Source of the DNA: Leptodontidium sp. MPI-SDFR-AT-0119
Taxonomy: Eukaryota; Ascomycota; Leotiomycetes; Helotiales; Leptodontidiaceae
Direction: 5' to 3'
Assembly (NCBI GenBank): GCA_020726505.1
Contig: JAHLEZ010000010.1
Coordinates: 744,001 to 808,000 of the forward strand
DNA length: 64,000 bases
Shown here one piece after another: positions 46,248 through 57,991 of this stretch. The first letter of the stretch is position 1, and every line of letters starts with the position of its first letter. The notes below the pieces were generated by a model. It was not told the DNA's origin. It saw only the letters and a list, made by a program, of their open reading frames with translations, and ran no database searches. The position numbers and the translations under genes were made by a program.

Positions 46248-47386
46248 ATGTCTTCTTCTCTAGCCACAGTTTCCGCCTTTGTGGAAGGAGCTCCCCCAGG
46301 AGAGGTATGTTCCCAGCATTCCGCCGCCGAAGGTTGATGTATACTAACTCATGGGAAGCTTGCGGATGTCATAGCAGGTGAATAGAACAGACAACTCTCG
46401 AAGCGTCCGATCTAATGCTAAACTTTTGGCACAGATATCAAAGCCCTCACGATCGATACCCCCGCGCTCGTATCCCAACTAGGACCTGCGTTCGAGAAAT
46501 ACAATGAGGAGCAATTCGCGACGATCAAGCTGCCTGGTAGCAGTCAACATGTCAGTTCGGGGATATCTGGAATAGGAGGGGAATATCTGCTGATTTTGTC
46601 TATGCAAAGGTCATAGTCAGCTCGCACAATTCTCTTGGGGATGGAAGATATTACGATGTCGAGAGCTCGTCCAGTTTCGCATTCGATCACAGCACACAGG
46701 CATGTTCAACCACTGGGCATACGGGGCCGGGGATACTGATGAGACGTAGAAAGCTAGCGCGGTGCAGAGTTACGCCCTGGAGAGCAGTCAATCGGATCTT
46801 GTGTATGTCTCTTGGTTATCTACGGCTACAAATTACTGACGAGTTAACAGGAAGTCTCTCTCAAAGAGTCTAGGTTCGCATGTCAAGGAGCACTACCCGA
46901 ATGCATCATACGGTGTTTACCCCATCGAAAACGACTCGAAGGTTGCTATACTAGTGGTGGCCAACAAATACAGCCCAAATAACTTCTGGTAGGGCTTCAA
47001 GCTTCATCACCCAGGACAGAGCTAATGTTTGCAGGAACGGACGTTGGCGATCACTCTACATATTCGACCCATCCTCTTCCTCTCTCTCCGGGGCCATCAA
47101 AGTAGACGTGCACTACTACGAAGATGGAAACGTCCGCCTCCTCACCACAAAACCAGTTTCGACCTCCATCTCTTCGGCATCTGCAAGCACGATAGTTAGG
47201 GAGATAACCGTTGCGGAGAAGAAGTACCAAGAAGAAGTGAACAAGGGATTCAACAACTTGAGCGAGGGTGCCTTCAAGGGACTGAGACGACAATTACCGA
47301 TTACCAGACAGAAGATCGAGTGGGATAAGATTGCTGGCTATCGACTTGGGCAAGATATCGGTGGAGGAAGTAGCAACAAGAGATAG
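46248..47386 (+). CDS. cap1: F-actin-capping protein subunit alpha
   Basis: Predicted 274 residues from seven exons: 46248-46304, 46359-46377, 46435-46550, 46610-46699, 46750-46802, 46851-46988 and 47035-47386, summing to whole codons. It is the usual length for CapZ-alpha. Recognisable segments are ATVSAFVEGAPPGELADVI, GSSQHVIVSSHNSLGDGRYY, SSFAFDHSTQKASAVQSYAL, LGSHVKEHYPNASYGVYPIE and the C-terminal NGRWRSLYIFDPSSSSLSG and VDVHYYEDGNVRLLT. With the beta subunit it caps actin filament barbed ends in cortical patches. The second exon is only 19 bases. The fourth intron (46700-46749) needs a GC donor (CAG|GCATGT): this keeps TQKAS, while the nearest GT would break the frame. Confidence 0.92.
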
Positions 47387-48314
47387 CCTTGCACCAGGTA
47401 TCAGCCGGACAGCAATACGAAGACGAGCCAGCCAAGATACCCTTATGCATAAATTGAAGTGTGATGGTCAATAGTGAACCCTGGTCACCCAGAACATACT
47501 CTATCTATCGTATTCGGAAGTCAACATGACACCAGCTGGAGATCATGAACTTGCGCTACTCACTCCTCCCAAACCTGTCCACATGCAGTTCCAGAAGCTA
47601 CGGTACCTACCTCCCTACTCGCATGGAAATGCTCCCGACTACCTAGGTAATTCCCCTTCAACTGGCTTCTCCAATGCGGGGCATCTTCCCGAAATATCTC
47701 CAAATTCGTTCTTTGGGTTTTTCTGGTGAAGCTGAATATGAATAGAAGAACACTGATTATTTACCTATTGGGATCTACCGCAGTTCAAGACATCAATATC
47801 CTTGTACCTGAATACTTCAAAATTCCTTCCGTCTGTTAAATTCCATTCCGAATACCGGCCCTCCCTTTGAGGTATTCTACCCAAGTAGGCAAATTCACCC
47901 GCAGTCTTTCCCCACAGTGAATCTCAAGAAGAACAGCCAATCGGCCCTCTGTAGATGTGCTGACCGCAAGTGTGTTGTCTGGCTGTCTGGGTATTAGCGT
48001 AACCGAAGCTCGGTATCGCGTTTTAGCGTCTCAGCGGAAAGCAAGTCGGGAAGTGATAACATCCATTCCATTTCCATCTCGAACCACGGTTTCCACACTC
48101 CCGCTCTCAACTCCCACTTCAGCCTTCCCCCTCTCAAAAATCCGAGTCTCTGCCAACACTCCTTTGTCGCAATCCCGCTATCAATCTCCTCCTCACGAAA
48201 AGCCTCTCTGTCTGCCATTCATTGAAAGGATCTCGCACGCCCGCACATACCTCGGCGGAGACCTACTGGAAGCTCAACCACAAGCCAAATTCCCCAACAC
48301 AGTCAGCAGCAATC
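47387..48314. other. intergenic / leader of cytochrome b5 gene
   Basis: About 930 bases. A 67-codon ATG-led frame at 47526-47729 and a longer frame without ATG at 47957-48418 show no family resemblance and are not called. Confidence 0.4.
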
Positions 48315-49130
48315 ATGTCGAAGGTATTCACATACAGCGATGTCTCGTCGCACGCGAGCAAGAAGGATCTGTACATGGTCATCCACGACAAGGTCTACGA
48401 CACTACTGGATTCGTTGATGAACACCCGTGAGTAGACAATTCAATTCACATTTCATTACTGTTCGCAGAAGATTCTGGAAGTGCTAGCTGCTATTGAGGA
48501 CACGGGAATACTGCGCTGTATGCAGACGGGCACTGGCAGCACATAGATGTTCTGAGGATAGCTACATTTATGCGACGGCTTGTTGCATCTCTGCTGCTTC
48601 CCCCTTTTGCAATCAATCATCAGCATCAAATTAGAATGGGAATCCCCCTTTCGGAATACCTACGGAAAATGACCCCACTTTTGTTCCTTCAGTCCTGCCA
48701 TCGAAACCTTTTTCAATGTATTATGTTACGAGGATAGCGTCCTGACTTGTTTTGCTACAGAGGTGGAGAGGAAGTTCTGCTCGATGTTGGTGGACAAGAC
48801 GCAACCGAGGCTTTCGAGGATGTTGGACACAGTGATGAGGCACGAGAAATCCTCGAGGGTCTGCTAGTTGGAGAGTTGAAGCGCCAGGTAAGAAACCACA
48901 AAAACCCAAACAAACCCAATTTTTCTATTTTCCAAAATAAATGACAATGAACTGATTCGTCTTTTCAGCCTGGTGACCCAGCACCCAAAGTCTCCACCCC
49001 ATCTGGCCAAACAGCTACTTCAGGCGACAACACCGGCATGGGCGTCGGTCTCTACGCTCTCATTCTCATCGGTGTCGGTCTTGCATACGGCGCTTTCCAG
49101 TACACAAAGAGCCAGGAAGGAAAGGCATAG
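48315..49130 (+). CDS. Cytochrome b5, microsomal tail-anchored
   Basis: Predicted 133 residues from exons 48315-48427, 48761-48887 and 48969-49130. The haem-binding domain shows [20 protein letters not shown] followed by PGGEEVL, giving the HPGG axial His, and the second His in [12 protein letters not shown] hydrophilic linker leads to a C-terminal membrane anchor ([19 protein letters not shown]) and a short basic end. It should sit on the ER and pass electrons to desaturases, sterol enzymes and P450s. The first intron is 333 bases, much longer than others here, and splits the HPGG motif. Confidence 0.93.
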
Positions 49131-49721
49131 ATGGTATGGTTGGATATGGAGCGGATATGGAGCGGATATCGAAAGGAAATGCTAGATCGGCGGGCAGGGG
49201 CAACGGGCACATTTGCTGCATTTTCTCTACGTTACCATCGTCTAATAGACTACTTCTTCACGCCCTTTTATTCTTTTCTTTTTTGAAAGATTTTTTTGAT
49301 GCGGCGTTTGTTTATTGCCTTGCTTGGCCTAGCTGCTGGCTTTCACGGCTGCTGGCTTTTGAGCCTAGGTAAAATGAATGGGATGGGGGGATCATTGTGT
49401 AGAGCTGTTCTAGACAGGGTTCTGGCTGCACAATGGAAATCATAAAACCTAGATGACGTTGTTGATGCTCTTGACATGTGTTGATTTGACTCTTGAATGG
49501 GTGGGACTGGTGCAATGTTGTTTCAAACTGGGAGCTTTGAGATAGCTATAAACAGCTCCATACACAATTGAGAGTGCTAGCAGCCAAATCCACAGTTCAA
49601 TAGCCAGTTTTAGCCAAATCTGGGAAGCAACCAAAACATAGAAGCAGCTAAGCTCCGAAAAATCAACGCTCAAAACGCCATTCATATGAACACACCCTTC
49701 CTTCCCTTGCCGCCCCCTCCC
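49131..49721. other. intergenic between convergent genes
   Basis: About 590 bases between the cytochrome b5 and RING gene stops. No gene seen. Confidence 0.4.
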
Positions 49722-50378
49722 TTACGCAAACATCTCATCATAATCCTCCTCCTCATCATCAGCCACTTTCTCAACAGCCACCTTCTCCTTAACCATCCTC
49801 TTCCTATCCAACGGACAAGTCCCCTGCAACCTCAACCAAGGACCAACACACTCCAAATCGAACCTATGCGTCTTATGGCACGGCAACTCCACCACTAGCG
49901 GGAATTCATCATCCAAGAACGGCTCATTGCAAATCGGGCACGTATCGCTCTTCTTCAAATGCTTCTTATCCACCCGCTCCAACTCGTCGAGATAGCTCTG
50001 CGGTACCCCCGCTGACTTTCGTAGGCGGTGAGGTGATGAGAGCGTCGAGGTCTGTGATGAGTGATTCGAGGAAATGCGCGTTGGGGTCTGTGTCTGTGGA
50101 GGTGGCGAGTAGGGCGCGGAATTGCTCTTGTAAGAGCCGTTCGGCGGCTGCGACGTCGACGGGGGTTGGGGTGGAGTGGACGTTGTTGTGTGGGGAGGGG
50201 AGTGTTTCGGTCTCGATTTGGGAGAGTTGGTTGAAGAAGCTTGACATGGAGGGGCGGCGGGTTCGGGGTTTGGGCGCGCTGGTCTTGATGTTGTGCTCGA
50301 CTGAAGGGGAGGTTAGAGGGGTTTGGTTTATATGGAGGGGTAATTTGAAGAGGACGGACCTTCGTAGGGGTTTGCCAT
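49722..50378 (-). pseudogene. RING-type E3 ubiquitin ligase-like protein with one frameshift
   Basis: Exons 50378-50360 and 50300-49722 (minus strand). The first exon encodes only six codons, and its donor (GTCCGT) is weak. The N-terminal part includes RRPSMSSFFNQLSQIETETL and AAAERLLQEQFRALLATS. After LERVDKKHLKKSDTCPICNE (CPIC), the RING finger continues with LPCHKTHRFDLECVGPWL and TCPLDRKRM, so the C3HC4-type Cys/His ligands are present. It resembles small fungal RING ligases of this length. The frame shifts at a C-run (50006-50010, plus strand): removing one base joins ITSPPTKVSG to VPQSYLDELERV and gives 198 codons. A sequencing error is likely. The tail is acidic. Confidence 0.65.
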
Positions 50379-51365
50379 TGTGGGCGGGTTGTCTGTTTTG
50401 GAGTTGGGGGTTTGGAGTTAAAAGGGTCTGTCTTGTAGGAACCGAATTGGTTGGATATCGTGAGAGTTCTGGATTTGAGGGGGAATTGGGGTGGTGTTTT
50501 TATGGTGGAGGACGATGAAGATGGTCCATCTGCAGGCAATCAATGATACGCGTTGTCGCTTAAGCCAAGGTTAGTCTAGGGGTCGCGAGGCTGAACGTAA
50601 GGCTGAAAATCAACAAAGGGAATTAATTACCAGCACCGTAAATATGGAATGGGACTTGGATATCACTCAGTTGTAGTAACGATGCTACCACCTGAGCGAC
50701 TTTTTATTTCGATAGAAATATACAAAATAAAATAAAACTCAGTAGATTCTTTGAGAAAAGTTATTCACTTAATTATGAAGTTGTGAAAGCATGAGGCTCT
50801 TACCTGCATCATCTTTCATCGTACCTAGGTCATAGTTTTTTCCATGGCGCCACAACCGCTACAGTTCCTCTTTAAGAAATTTTGATCTTTCTGTGGGCCG
50901 AAGAAGATGGAGCATCTCGAAGACCGAGGTCATTATCATTCATATGTGCCTCATTTCAACTTTCCATGCTCCTGAATGGAGCGTGTACGAGCTTGTTAGG
51001 TATCAGTGCTGCGCCATATCATGCCAAGAGATGTATTCCAGCAGTGAGAGAAAGCGGTAGGTCAGATGCCCATGTATTCGAGGCACAGAATATATTTCCA
51101 AGCAATGACAACCAGCATCAAGCGAGCCAAGAACATCCACTTTGTGCGACTGTGATAGAATCACACCTTCCTACCCTGGCCAAAGCGGATCAGAGCGAGA
51201 CTAGGATGCATTGAAGCTGAGTCCTGCCTGAGTGAAAACATTCAACTCAAGATCAAATAAATACGGTGAGCTTCCCTACAACACATACACACATACAAAC
51301 TTGACTACAAAAGAAAGCGCCTCTCGTCCTCCAGAACTCCAACAATACAATAATGATAATCAACC
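50379..51365. other. intergenic
   Basis: About 1 kb with no gene seen. A minus-strand stretch near 50645-50705 has a tRNA A-box-like look but no B-box (see rejected items). Confidence 0.4.
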
Positions 51366-51962
51366 ATGTTATCCTTCCACCTCACCCTCGCAATTCTAGC
51401 TACAACCATATCCATAATTCCCACTTCCCTCGCACAAAACTCAAGCACACCAATCTGCCTAACGAACAACCTCCAAGAAATCATCTTCTCGTCAGAAAAT
51501 GAAAAGGGGAAAGTCTGCGGTCTCTCCTTTCCAGTCAGCCAGGCCCATCTCGATTTCAGCTCTTGTTGCGCCGTTAAGAAGCCAGAAATGCTCTACCAAG
51601 AACCTTGCAGGTACGTCGTTATGAATATTTTAATTTTTAGAAAATGTTGTACTCTCTCCCTGCTTTTACTCGAATTTTTCGATCCGGCCCCCCCCCCCCC
51701 CCCTGCACGAATGGGTGAGTTTCTGTTTACGGACTGTGGACAAGTACTAATGAAGTATGTTTATAGTCAGTATTGCAAGGTGGATAAAAATCAGACTGTT
51801 GGTTTCATAGACTGTGCAGTGCGTGTGGCACAAGCTGGGAATTATTCAACTGGGGTTGTTGGATGCTGGGAGAATGATGCGACGAGAAGCCGAATGGGGG
51901 TTTGGGGGTCCGTTGCCGTGGGATTAGGAGCGGCTGTTGTGGGGTTGGTGTCTTTTGTGTGA
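51366..51962 (+). CDS. Small secreted cysteine-rich protein, probably GPI-anchored
   Basis: Predicted 146 residues from exons 51366-51610 and 51767-51962. The frame is also open across the intron (198 codons), but that reading adds a run of prolines from a C-tract, and the GTACGT donor, CTAAT branch region and TTATAG acceptor argue for splicing. A signal peptide (LTLAILATTISIIPTSLAQ) is followed by about ten cysteines (ICLTN, VCGLSF, SCCAVKKP, QEPC, QYCKVD, FIDCAV, VGCWEND). The end is a hydrophobic tail (VWGSVAVGLGAAVVGLVSFV) preceded by small residues, as in GPI signals. I do not recognise the family. It may be a wall protein or effector-like protein. Confidence 0.65.
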   Translation: MLSFHLTLAILATTISIIPTSLAQNSSTPICLTNNLQEIIFSSENEKGKVCGLSFPVSQAHLDFSSCCAVKKPEMLYQEPCRYVVMNILIFRKCCTLSLLLLEFFDPAPPPPPARMGEFLFTDCGQVLMKYVYSQYCKVDKNQTVGFIDCAVRVAQAGNYSTGVVGCWENDATRSRMGVWGSVAVGLGAAVVGLVSFV

Positions 51963-52423
51963 GATGGGCTTGAGATTTGATTTACTGGAAATTTGGGTGG
52001 GTTTGAGGAGGAAATTTTGATATATGAGGCCTGGGTAGTTACATTTCCGAGGTTTAAGCTTGCAGATGTCACGAGGCTGAACGTAGGGCTGAAAGTCAGT
52101 TGGGAGACTTCAAAAGATAATTGGGAGTGGACTAACGTCCACTTGATACACTTACTGATTCTGGGTTTACATCGAGCTCAGCAGTGACTCGGGCAAAATG
52201 GCTCTTTTGTGTGCTAATTCTGAAATACTCAACCAGCTTTGTTTTGATTCGGTTCGCTCCAGCTCGGCAAGGCGGGAATCAGAATTCCAAACAGTCAAAT
52301 GTCACTTAACTATAAGATGGCATACATGGTACACAATAAGCATTCATCTCTCTCCAAATATCCAACTCATTATTAACATTCCTGTAAACCAATCAGTTAC
52401 TGCTGAGGCTCCCTTTCGGATCC
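51963..52423. other. intergenic between convergent genes
   Basis: About 460 bases between the secreted protein and the MDR reductase stops. No gene seen. Confidence 0.4.
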
Positions 52424-53836
52424 TCACTTCCCTCCCATCAACACGTCCGTCTCGCTAACTCTATATACAAACTTCCTCCCCCCCGCCTTCCCACCCTTCA
52501 ACATCCTCAACCCCTCCCCCACACCCCCAAGCCCCCCCTCGACAACCGTCCACGGATGTCCCTCCAACAATCCCCTCGCAAGCGCCCCCCTCTCCCCACC
52601 CAACCACTTGAACAACTCCCCCGCAAACCCCTTCATACCACTGACCACCTCCTCGCCTGGCTGACATGGCATACCAACCCTATACCCTCCCTCATGCACC
52701 GCCCCAACAAACGTATACACGACCCTAACCCCCCTCGGGATCTCATCCTCCTCATACGCATTCGCGCCCGAAACAACAGAAAGTTGTCCACCCTGTGCGA
52801 GGAGTTGGGAAATCGGTACCCAAGACCCATTGGCGCTGATAGCGTCAATAGCATGTCTAGCTTCAAGATCCCCAAGGGCTGTTCGGACAGCGTTCTGCAT
52901 GGCGGGGATGCCGATGCGGTAGTCGATTAGGATGTCGCCTTTTGAGGGGGTGAGGAGGGGGGTGATAGTGGCGGTGGAAGAGCCGGCTATAGCTATGATG
53001 GGGTGGATGTTGGATGCGCGTGCGAGTTTGAGGGCGAAGGAACCGAGGGAGGAGGAGGCGCCGTAGATTATTAGGGGGGTTGGTGGGAGAGGGGAGGATG
53101 GGGGTGACCATGGGGAGGGGAGGCCTTGGATTTGGAAGAGGGAGAGGGCGGCTGTTGTTATTACTAGAGGGATGGTTGATGCTTCTGTATTGTTGTCAGT
53201 TATGCTATCTTTTCTGGATTTACTGTAACTAGTACAGTCTCATCCCCTCCCTCCCTCCACTCCCCCCCCCCCCCCTCTCTCTCTCCGCCAAATACCTGAA
53301 ATAAGCGAGACACAACAAGAAAGTACATAACTAAAACCAGAATGAAGAACAGAAACGACACACACCTTCAAAACCCACACCCTCCGGAATCTTAAAAACA
53401 GTATGTCTCGGCGCGGTTGCATATTCCGCATACGTGCCCCCAGGAGTGAACATAGGATGGAAAGCCGCGACGCGATCTCCAATGGCAAATTCCTTCACAT
53501 TCTCGCCTAAACCGAAGACAGTGCCCGCCATATCATCGCCACCGTTGAGGGAGATGTTGCGGGTTGTTAAGTGCAGCCAATCTGTTTGTGTTAGCTGTTT
53601 TGGGCACTCTCAGAGAATGGGTGTCTGGTGTTGGATGGGATTGGACGGGAGGGGGTATGTAGTGTAGGCGAAGGTCCCAGAGAGAGGGAAAGGGAAGGGA
53701 ACAGAAGGATACCTTTCACATTACTCGCCGCGACTTCGACTTTAACAAGCACATCATCAGGACCAGGGACAGGTATGGGCGATTCCACGATCTCAGTCGT
53801 GAGTTCAGGGAGGGGATGGACGATGACTTCTAACAT
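52424..53836 (-). CDS. MDR-family oxidoreductase (quinone oxidoreductase / enoyl reductase-like)
   Basis: Predicted 366 residues from exons 53836-53713, 53581-53366 and 53184-52424, summing to whole codons. The MDR pattern is clear: PVPGPDDVLVKVEVAASNVK, DWLHLTTRNISLNGGDDMAG, FAIGDRVAAFHPMFTPGGTY, AEYATAPRHTVFKIPEGV, and a cofactor-binding IIYGASSSLGSFALKLARAS. The zinc ligands of alcohol dehydrogenases are absent, so it is a zinc-free NADPH reductase of the kind also found as stand-alone enoyl reductases. No biosynthetic cluster is visible around it, so the substrate is open. The coding strand is strikingly rich in C at third codon positions. Confidence 0.85.
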
Positions 53837-54697
53837 TTTCGCTCATTCGCTCGTTACTCTTTTTAACCGACTACGTTTTTGACCGATCCCTGAATACTCA
53901 TATCTCGCTTGCGATCTTTCAAAACAAAGCCAGCCGGACAGGGAACAACACTGAATGGAATAGATATCGGAATCGAGATGATGGACTTTCAAGAACGCAA
54001 GGACTGTGATCGATCCTTCTGGAGCCAGATGGTTAGAGAGTGATGGGAAGGCTAATATACTTATACACTCCAACATAAGCGAACTGGAGGCTTGGATTGA
54101 AAGTAGTGCTGATTTAAACTGATTTTTGATTTGCAATCATTTTCATGATCATGCATCGATAATCTAGGGTATGACAATGACTTGTGACTTGTGGTTTGCA
54201 GGAATGGATGACTAATAACCCTGCATACATCAACCACCAACCAGTACCCATCCTGACGAAGCTTTTCGATCTGGGGAGACACAAACATGCAAGCCCGCAA
54301 GCCACTTAGCGCTAGTAAAGAAAAGCTTACTTTTGGAAATGCACAATGACATGCCTTTGTCTGACAGCGGCCGCCCCCTCCTCCCCGTCCTTCACATTAC
54401 ACTATTGAGGGAGGTGAGACCTAGTCTAGCACTCTCAACTCTGACAATAGACAATTTCGCCACGGAAATTGTACTCCGTGACAGAAGGTATTTGAAAATC
54501 CAAGAAACTGGCATGATACAATAAACTCCGCATCCAAACTCCATCTATCCACCTAGAAGAAAAAATGCCATAGATTTGTCTATTTTTTTCCTTCTCTATA
54601 CCGTATCGTATATACAATATAAATGCCATGTCACGCCATGCTATACCATACAATGTAACACCACACCCGAAAACCCACAAGATTTCTCTTCTCCCCC
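53837..54697. other. intergenic
   Basis: About 860 bases between the MDR start and the Mch1-like gene stop, both on the minus strand. No gene seen. Confidence 0.4.
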
Positions 54698-56495
54698 TCA
54701 CACCGGAATCCCCCTCCTACTCCACCCCCCGGGACCCTTCCAAGCCCAAATCCAAAGCGCACAACCAATCCAAACACTAACAGCCATAGCCCAAAACGTA
54801 GGCGCATAGCACTCCTTCCCATAACACAAGATATCCTCCTCCTCACCACCCACTCCACCATGAAGGGAGCTAGATTTAGCTTTCGCTGCCATCTGATAGA
54901 CCTGCGAGTAGACGACGCCCCAGAAAGTTGCGCCTGCTGCCGGGACCATAGCGACGATTCCCCAGTTGGTACCGAAGTTCTCGACGCCCCAGATGACGGA
55001 GATCATGAGGGGCGTGAGGGAGAAGAGCGAGCCGTAGCCGGAGCCGATGAGGGATGAGACGAGCCAGAAGCGCTCGCCGTGGTTCTGGATTAGGCCGGAT
55101 GCGAGGAGGACTTGGCCTAGGGAGAGGAAGATCGCGGAGAGGAGGAGAAAGGTTACGCGGGAGATGTAGAAGCGTGATGAGGAGCGAGGGGGGAGGGAGG
55201 CGAGGGAGTTGGAGGCGGAGGCGTAGTGATGGGTTGTTGATGGGGGTGCAAGGAGGTCGGTTAGGGTTCCGAATATGATGCGTGCTGCCGTTGAGGTGAC
55301 GGCTACGATTGAGACGTGTGTTGCTGCTGTGGTGGGGAGACGGTTTGGTTCGGGGTACGGTGGATAGAGTGTTCCTATGATAGTGCCTAGGTTTGTGATG
55401 AAAGCTTCACCAGGACCTGATATCCAGTTAGTCCAGCCCAGCCCAGTCCGGAGAAGTAGAGCAATAAGTGAAATCAAAATAGAAGGACGTACCAGACACG
55501 AAAAAGAATCCCGCAGCAAGCCACCACATAGTATGATCCTTCAAGAACCTCCTCGTCTCCTCATTCAACAACCAAGTCTTCTTCCTAGCCTCCTCATCCG
55601 CGTGCGCCTTCACCTCCTCAGCCCTCCTACTCTCCGCAAGCTCCTCATCCGAACCGCTCTCGAACGAACCATACCCCCTCTCAGCACCCCTAAAGAACGC
55701 ACTATCCTCCAACAAGCCACTCCTCTCCAGTTCCTCAACAGCTTCATCAATAAGCTCCTCCTCATCAACAATCTTCAGAAAAAACGTGCCCGCCATCCCA
55801 ACAACCAACAACGTTCCCGCAAGGAACACAAAGAACTTAAAGACATCCACATCGCCCCTGCTCCCATCCAGTCTCTTCTCATAGAGAATCCTACTCCCAA
55901 CTTGGCTCTGCCACATCCCACTCAATCCAAACGCCGCAATGGGACTCGCGAGCGCTAGACCCTTGTGCTTCCCCTTCCCGAAGTTCTTCGCGCACGTCGT
56001 CACCGCAGAGAGGTACATGAGCGTGGTTGCACAGCCGATGATCACGAACGCCGTGACCATGACGGCCAGCGGCCAGCCACGCTCGGCCGTGTAGCCGTAG
56101 ACATCCTTCGCGCCGCTGCGGTACGTGAATGCCGCGAGGAGGTATCCCACCGCGAAGAGGATGGCGGATGCGAAGGACAGCGGCGCGGGCCCAACGCGGT
56201 CACAGATGTATCCGAAGAGGGAGACGGGGAGGTAGAGGGCTATTTCGGCGGCGATGACTACGATGTTCACTTGGAGTTGGGTGTAGCGGAGGCGTTCTTG
56301 GAAGAGGTGTCCGTAGAGGGAGTAGGCGGTTATGGAACCGGCGCAGAGGCAGGATGTTATGGCTGAGGCGAAGGAGATGTAGCGGGTGAGGTCATGTCGT
56401 CTTCGTTGCTCTTTGCGGGTTATGGATGAGGAGGAGGAGGAGGAACGAAGGGAGTCTCTGTCGTTGGAGAGAAGTGGAGTGCGAGTTGTTGCCAT
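54698..56495 (-). CDS. MFS transporter of the Mch1/NFD4-like family
   Basis: Predicted 573 residues from exons 56495-55493 and 55416-54698. A Ser-rich N-terminus leads to helix 1 (YISFASAITSCLCAGSITAY), followed by LYGHLFQERLRYTQLQVNIV, PVSLFGYICDRVGP, CATTLMYLSAVTTCAKNFGK and LALASPIAAFGLSGMWQSQV. A long acidic cytoplasmic loop (EEELIDEAVEELERSG and after) separates the halves, and the second half has NLGTIIGTLYPP, RIIFGTLTDLLAPP and SGYGSLFSLTPLMISVIWG. This layout matches the yeast Mch1-type carriers, named for similarity to monocarboxylate transporters but without a proven substrate. Expected location is the vacuolar membrane or another membrane. It uses the same C-rich codons as the MDR gene next to it. 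Confidence 0.85.
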
Positions 56496-57991
56496 TGTGC
56501 TGGCGAACTTAGGAGCTTATTGCACAGCTACTGTATCGATCGAGCCGGCGTACTTTGGTCGAGGTCGAAGTGGAGGATGGGAAGGACCGTTGCTTGAACG
56601 GTCTCGTAATAAATCTAAATCATCAATCAAATATCAATGATCATAACAATAGCAATGAAATATATATGTACAAAGTCGAAGTTCCGGATATGACTTTGAG
56701 AGAATTCGAATGTTGGTGTCTAAAGCACGACATCGAAGGAGTTACTTAAGAAGAGAGAAGAGGAGGCTGGCGCTGACTCTGACACGGCCACGACCCAGCA
56801 AGGCAGCTGCAGCGAGCTCGGAGCCTCGGGCCCTGCAAGTGCGTTTTTGTGCCTGGTCATTTTCCATTTCTCTTCCTCACTGCACAGAACAATTTTTTCC
56901 TGTCTTTTATTTTTCAAGTCATTAAATAACTGAAATAACCTCACACACTAATTTTACTTTACCATGTGTCCTTTTCCTTTTCTCGTCGGGAATATAGGTA
57001 CCTTTTGAATGAATGGCGCAATTCCAAGGAAACAATTCCATCTCGTAACCAAAGCTGCACCCCGCATCCACCACCCCTCACTAACAGCCTCGAGTCATGC
57101 GCCTAAATACGTACCTCCACTTGCCTTCCTATTTCCCTCCAATTACTCGTGCACCTACTTGTTAGCCGTATGTAAATAAACAAATAAGATACTGCTGGTA
57201 CATAATCATGGCCATTCTCATATTGGAAGTATCATGACCCCCACCCCCACCCCCGCCCCCGAAAGGCAGAAAAAAAAGAGTGAACACTGTCATCTTGACT
57301 CAAAACTCTTAGTCCTGTTCGAGAGTGTAACGGTACAGCAAGCACCTCGGGTGGCAGGCACGTCACTGGTACGAGGAGGCTGTGACTGTGATACAATGAA
57401 ATGAGTGAGTGCATGGGTGATATCACGACAGCTAACACGAGACGACATACACATGGAATGTTTGCGCCGTTGCCAAGTCTCTTGTGTACCTACCTTAGAT
57501 ACCTATGTACCTGCCAATCATTTGAATGTCCATCCTCATCTCAGACAATGAAAAGATGAGAATGTCGATTCGAGATATCCACATTGATCAAACCACGAAC
57601 TTCAAAAGATAATACCTGACATTTGGGGGAAAACAACATGGTGGAAGTGTAATACAATGCATAAGCATCGAATATGAATTCATCGAAATATGTTTCTGTC
57701 GTAAGGATGAGACTATTTGTCCAAGAGCGGTGATATAGATACTGAAATCGAACCCCAAATCCATACTCCCTCGCTCGATAGCCCTTCCTTCCCTCCAGCC
57801 CGTAATACCTAGTAACCTCGCCAAGCCCATTAAAACTCCTGTAAATGCTGAAATTTCAAGTCTAATCCATGTCAAATGCGCCGATATATGCAATGTTATC
57901 CGTCTATCCAAACCACCGATTCGCTAAAAGTATTCTCATGTTGGGGAAGCCTTTACGCTCCCCAAACTCGAATTGAAACATAAGAGACAGT
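56496..57991. other. intergenic
   Basis: About 1.5 kb upstream of the MFS gene and downstream of the arrestin gene. A C/A tract (CCCCCACCCCCACCCCCGC) lies at 57239. No gene is seen, and part of this is probably the arrestin 3' UTR and the MFS promoter. Confidence 0.4.

Noticed and set aside
49955..50539. 194-codon Pro/Arg-rich frame over the RING gene
   Set aside because: Its composition is the shifted reading of the RING gene exon; no conserved feature.
50640..50705. tRNA or SINE-like sequence on the minus strand (GCTCAGGTGGTAGC)
   Set aside because: An A-box-like block is present, but no B-box (GGTTCGA-type) follows at the right distance and no cloverleaf could be drawn.
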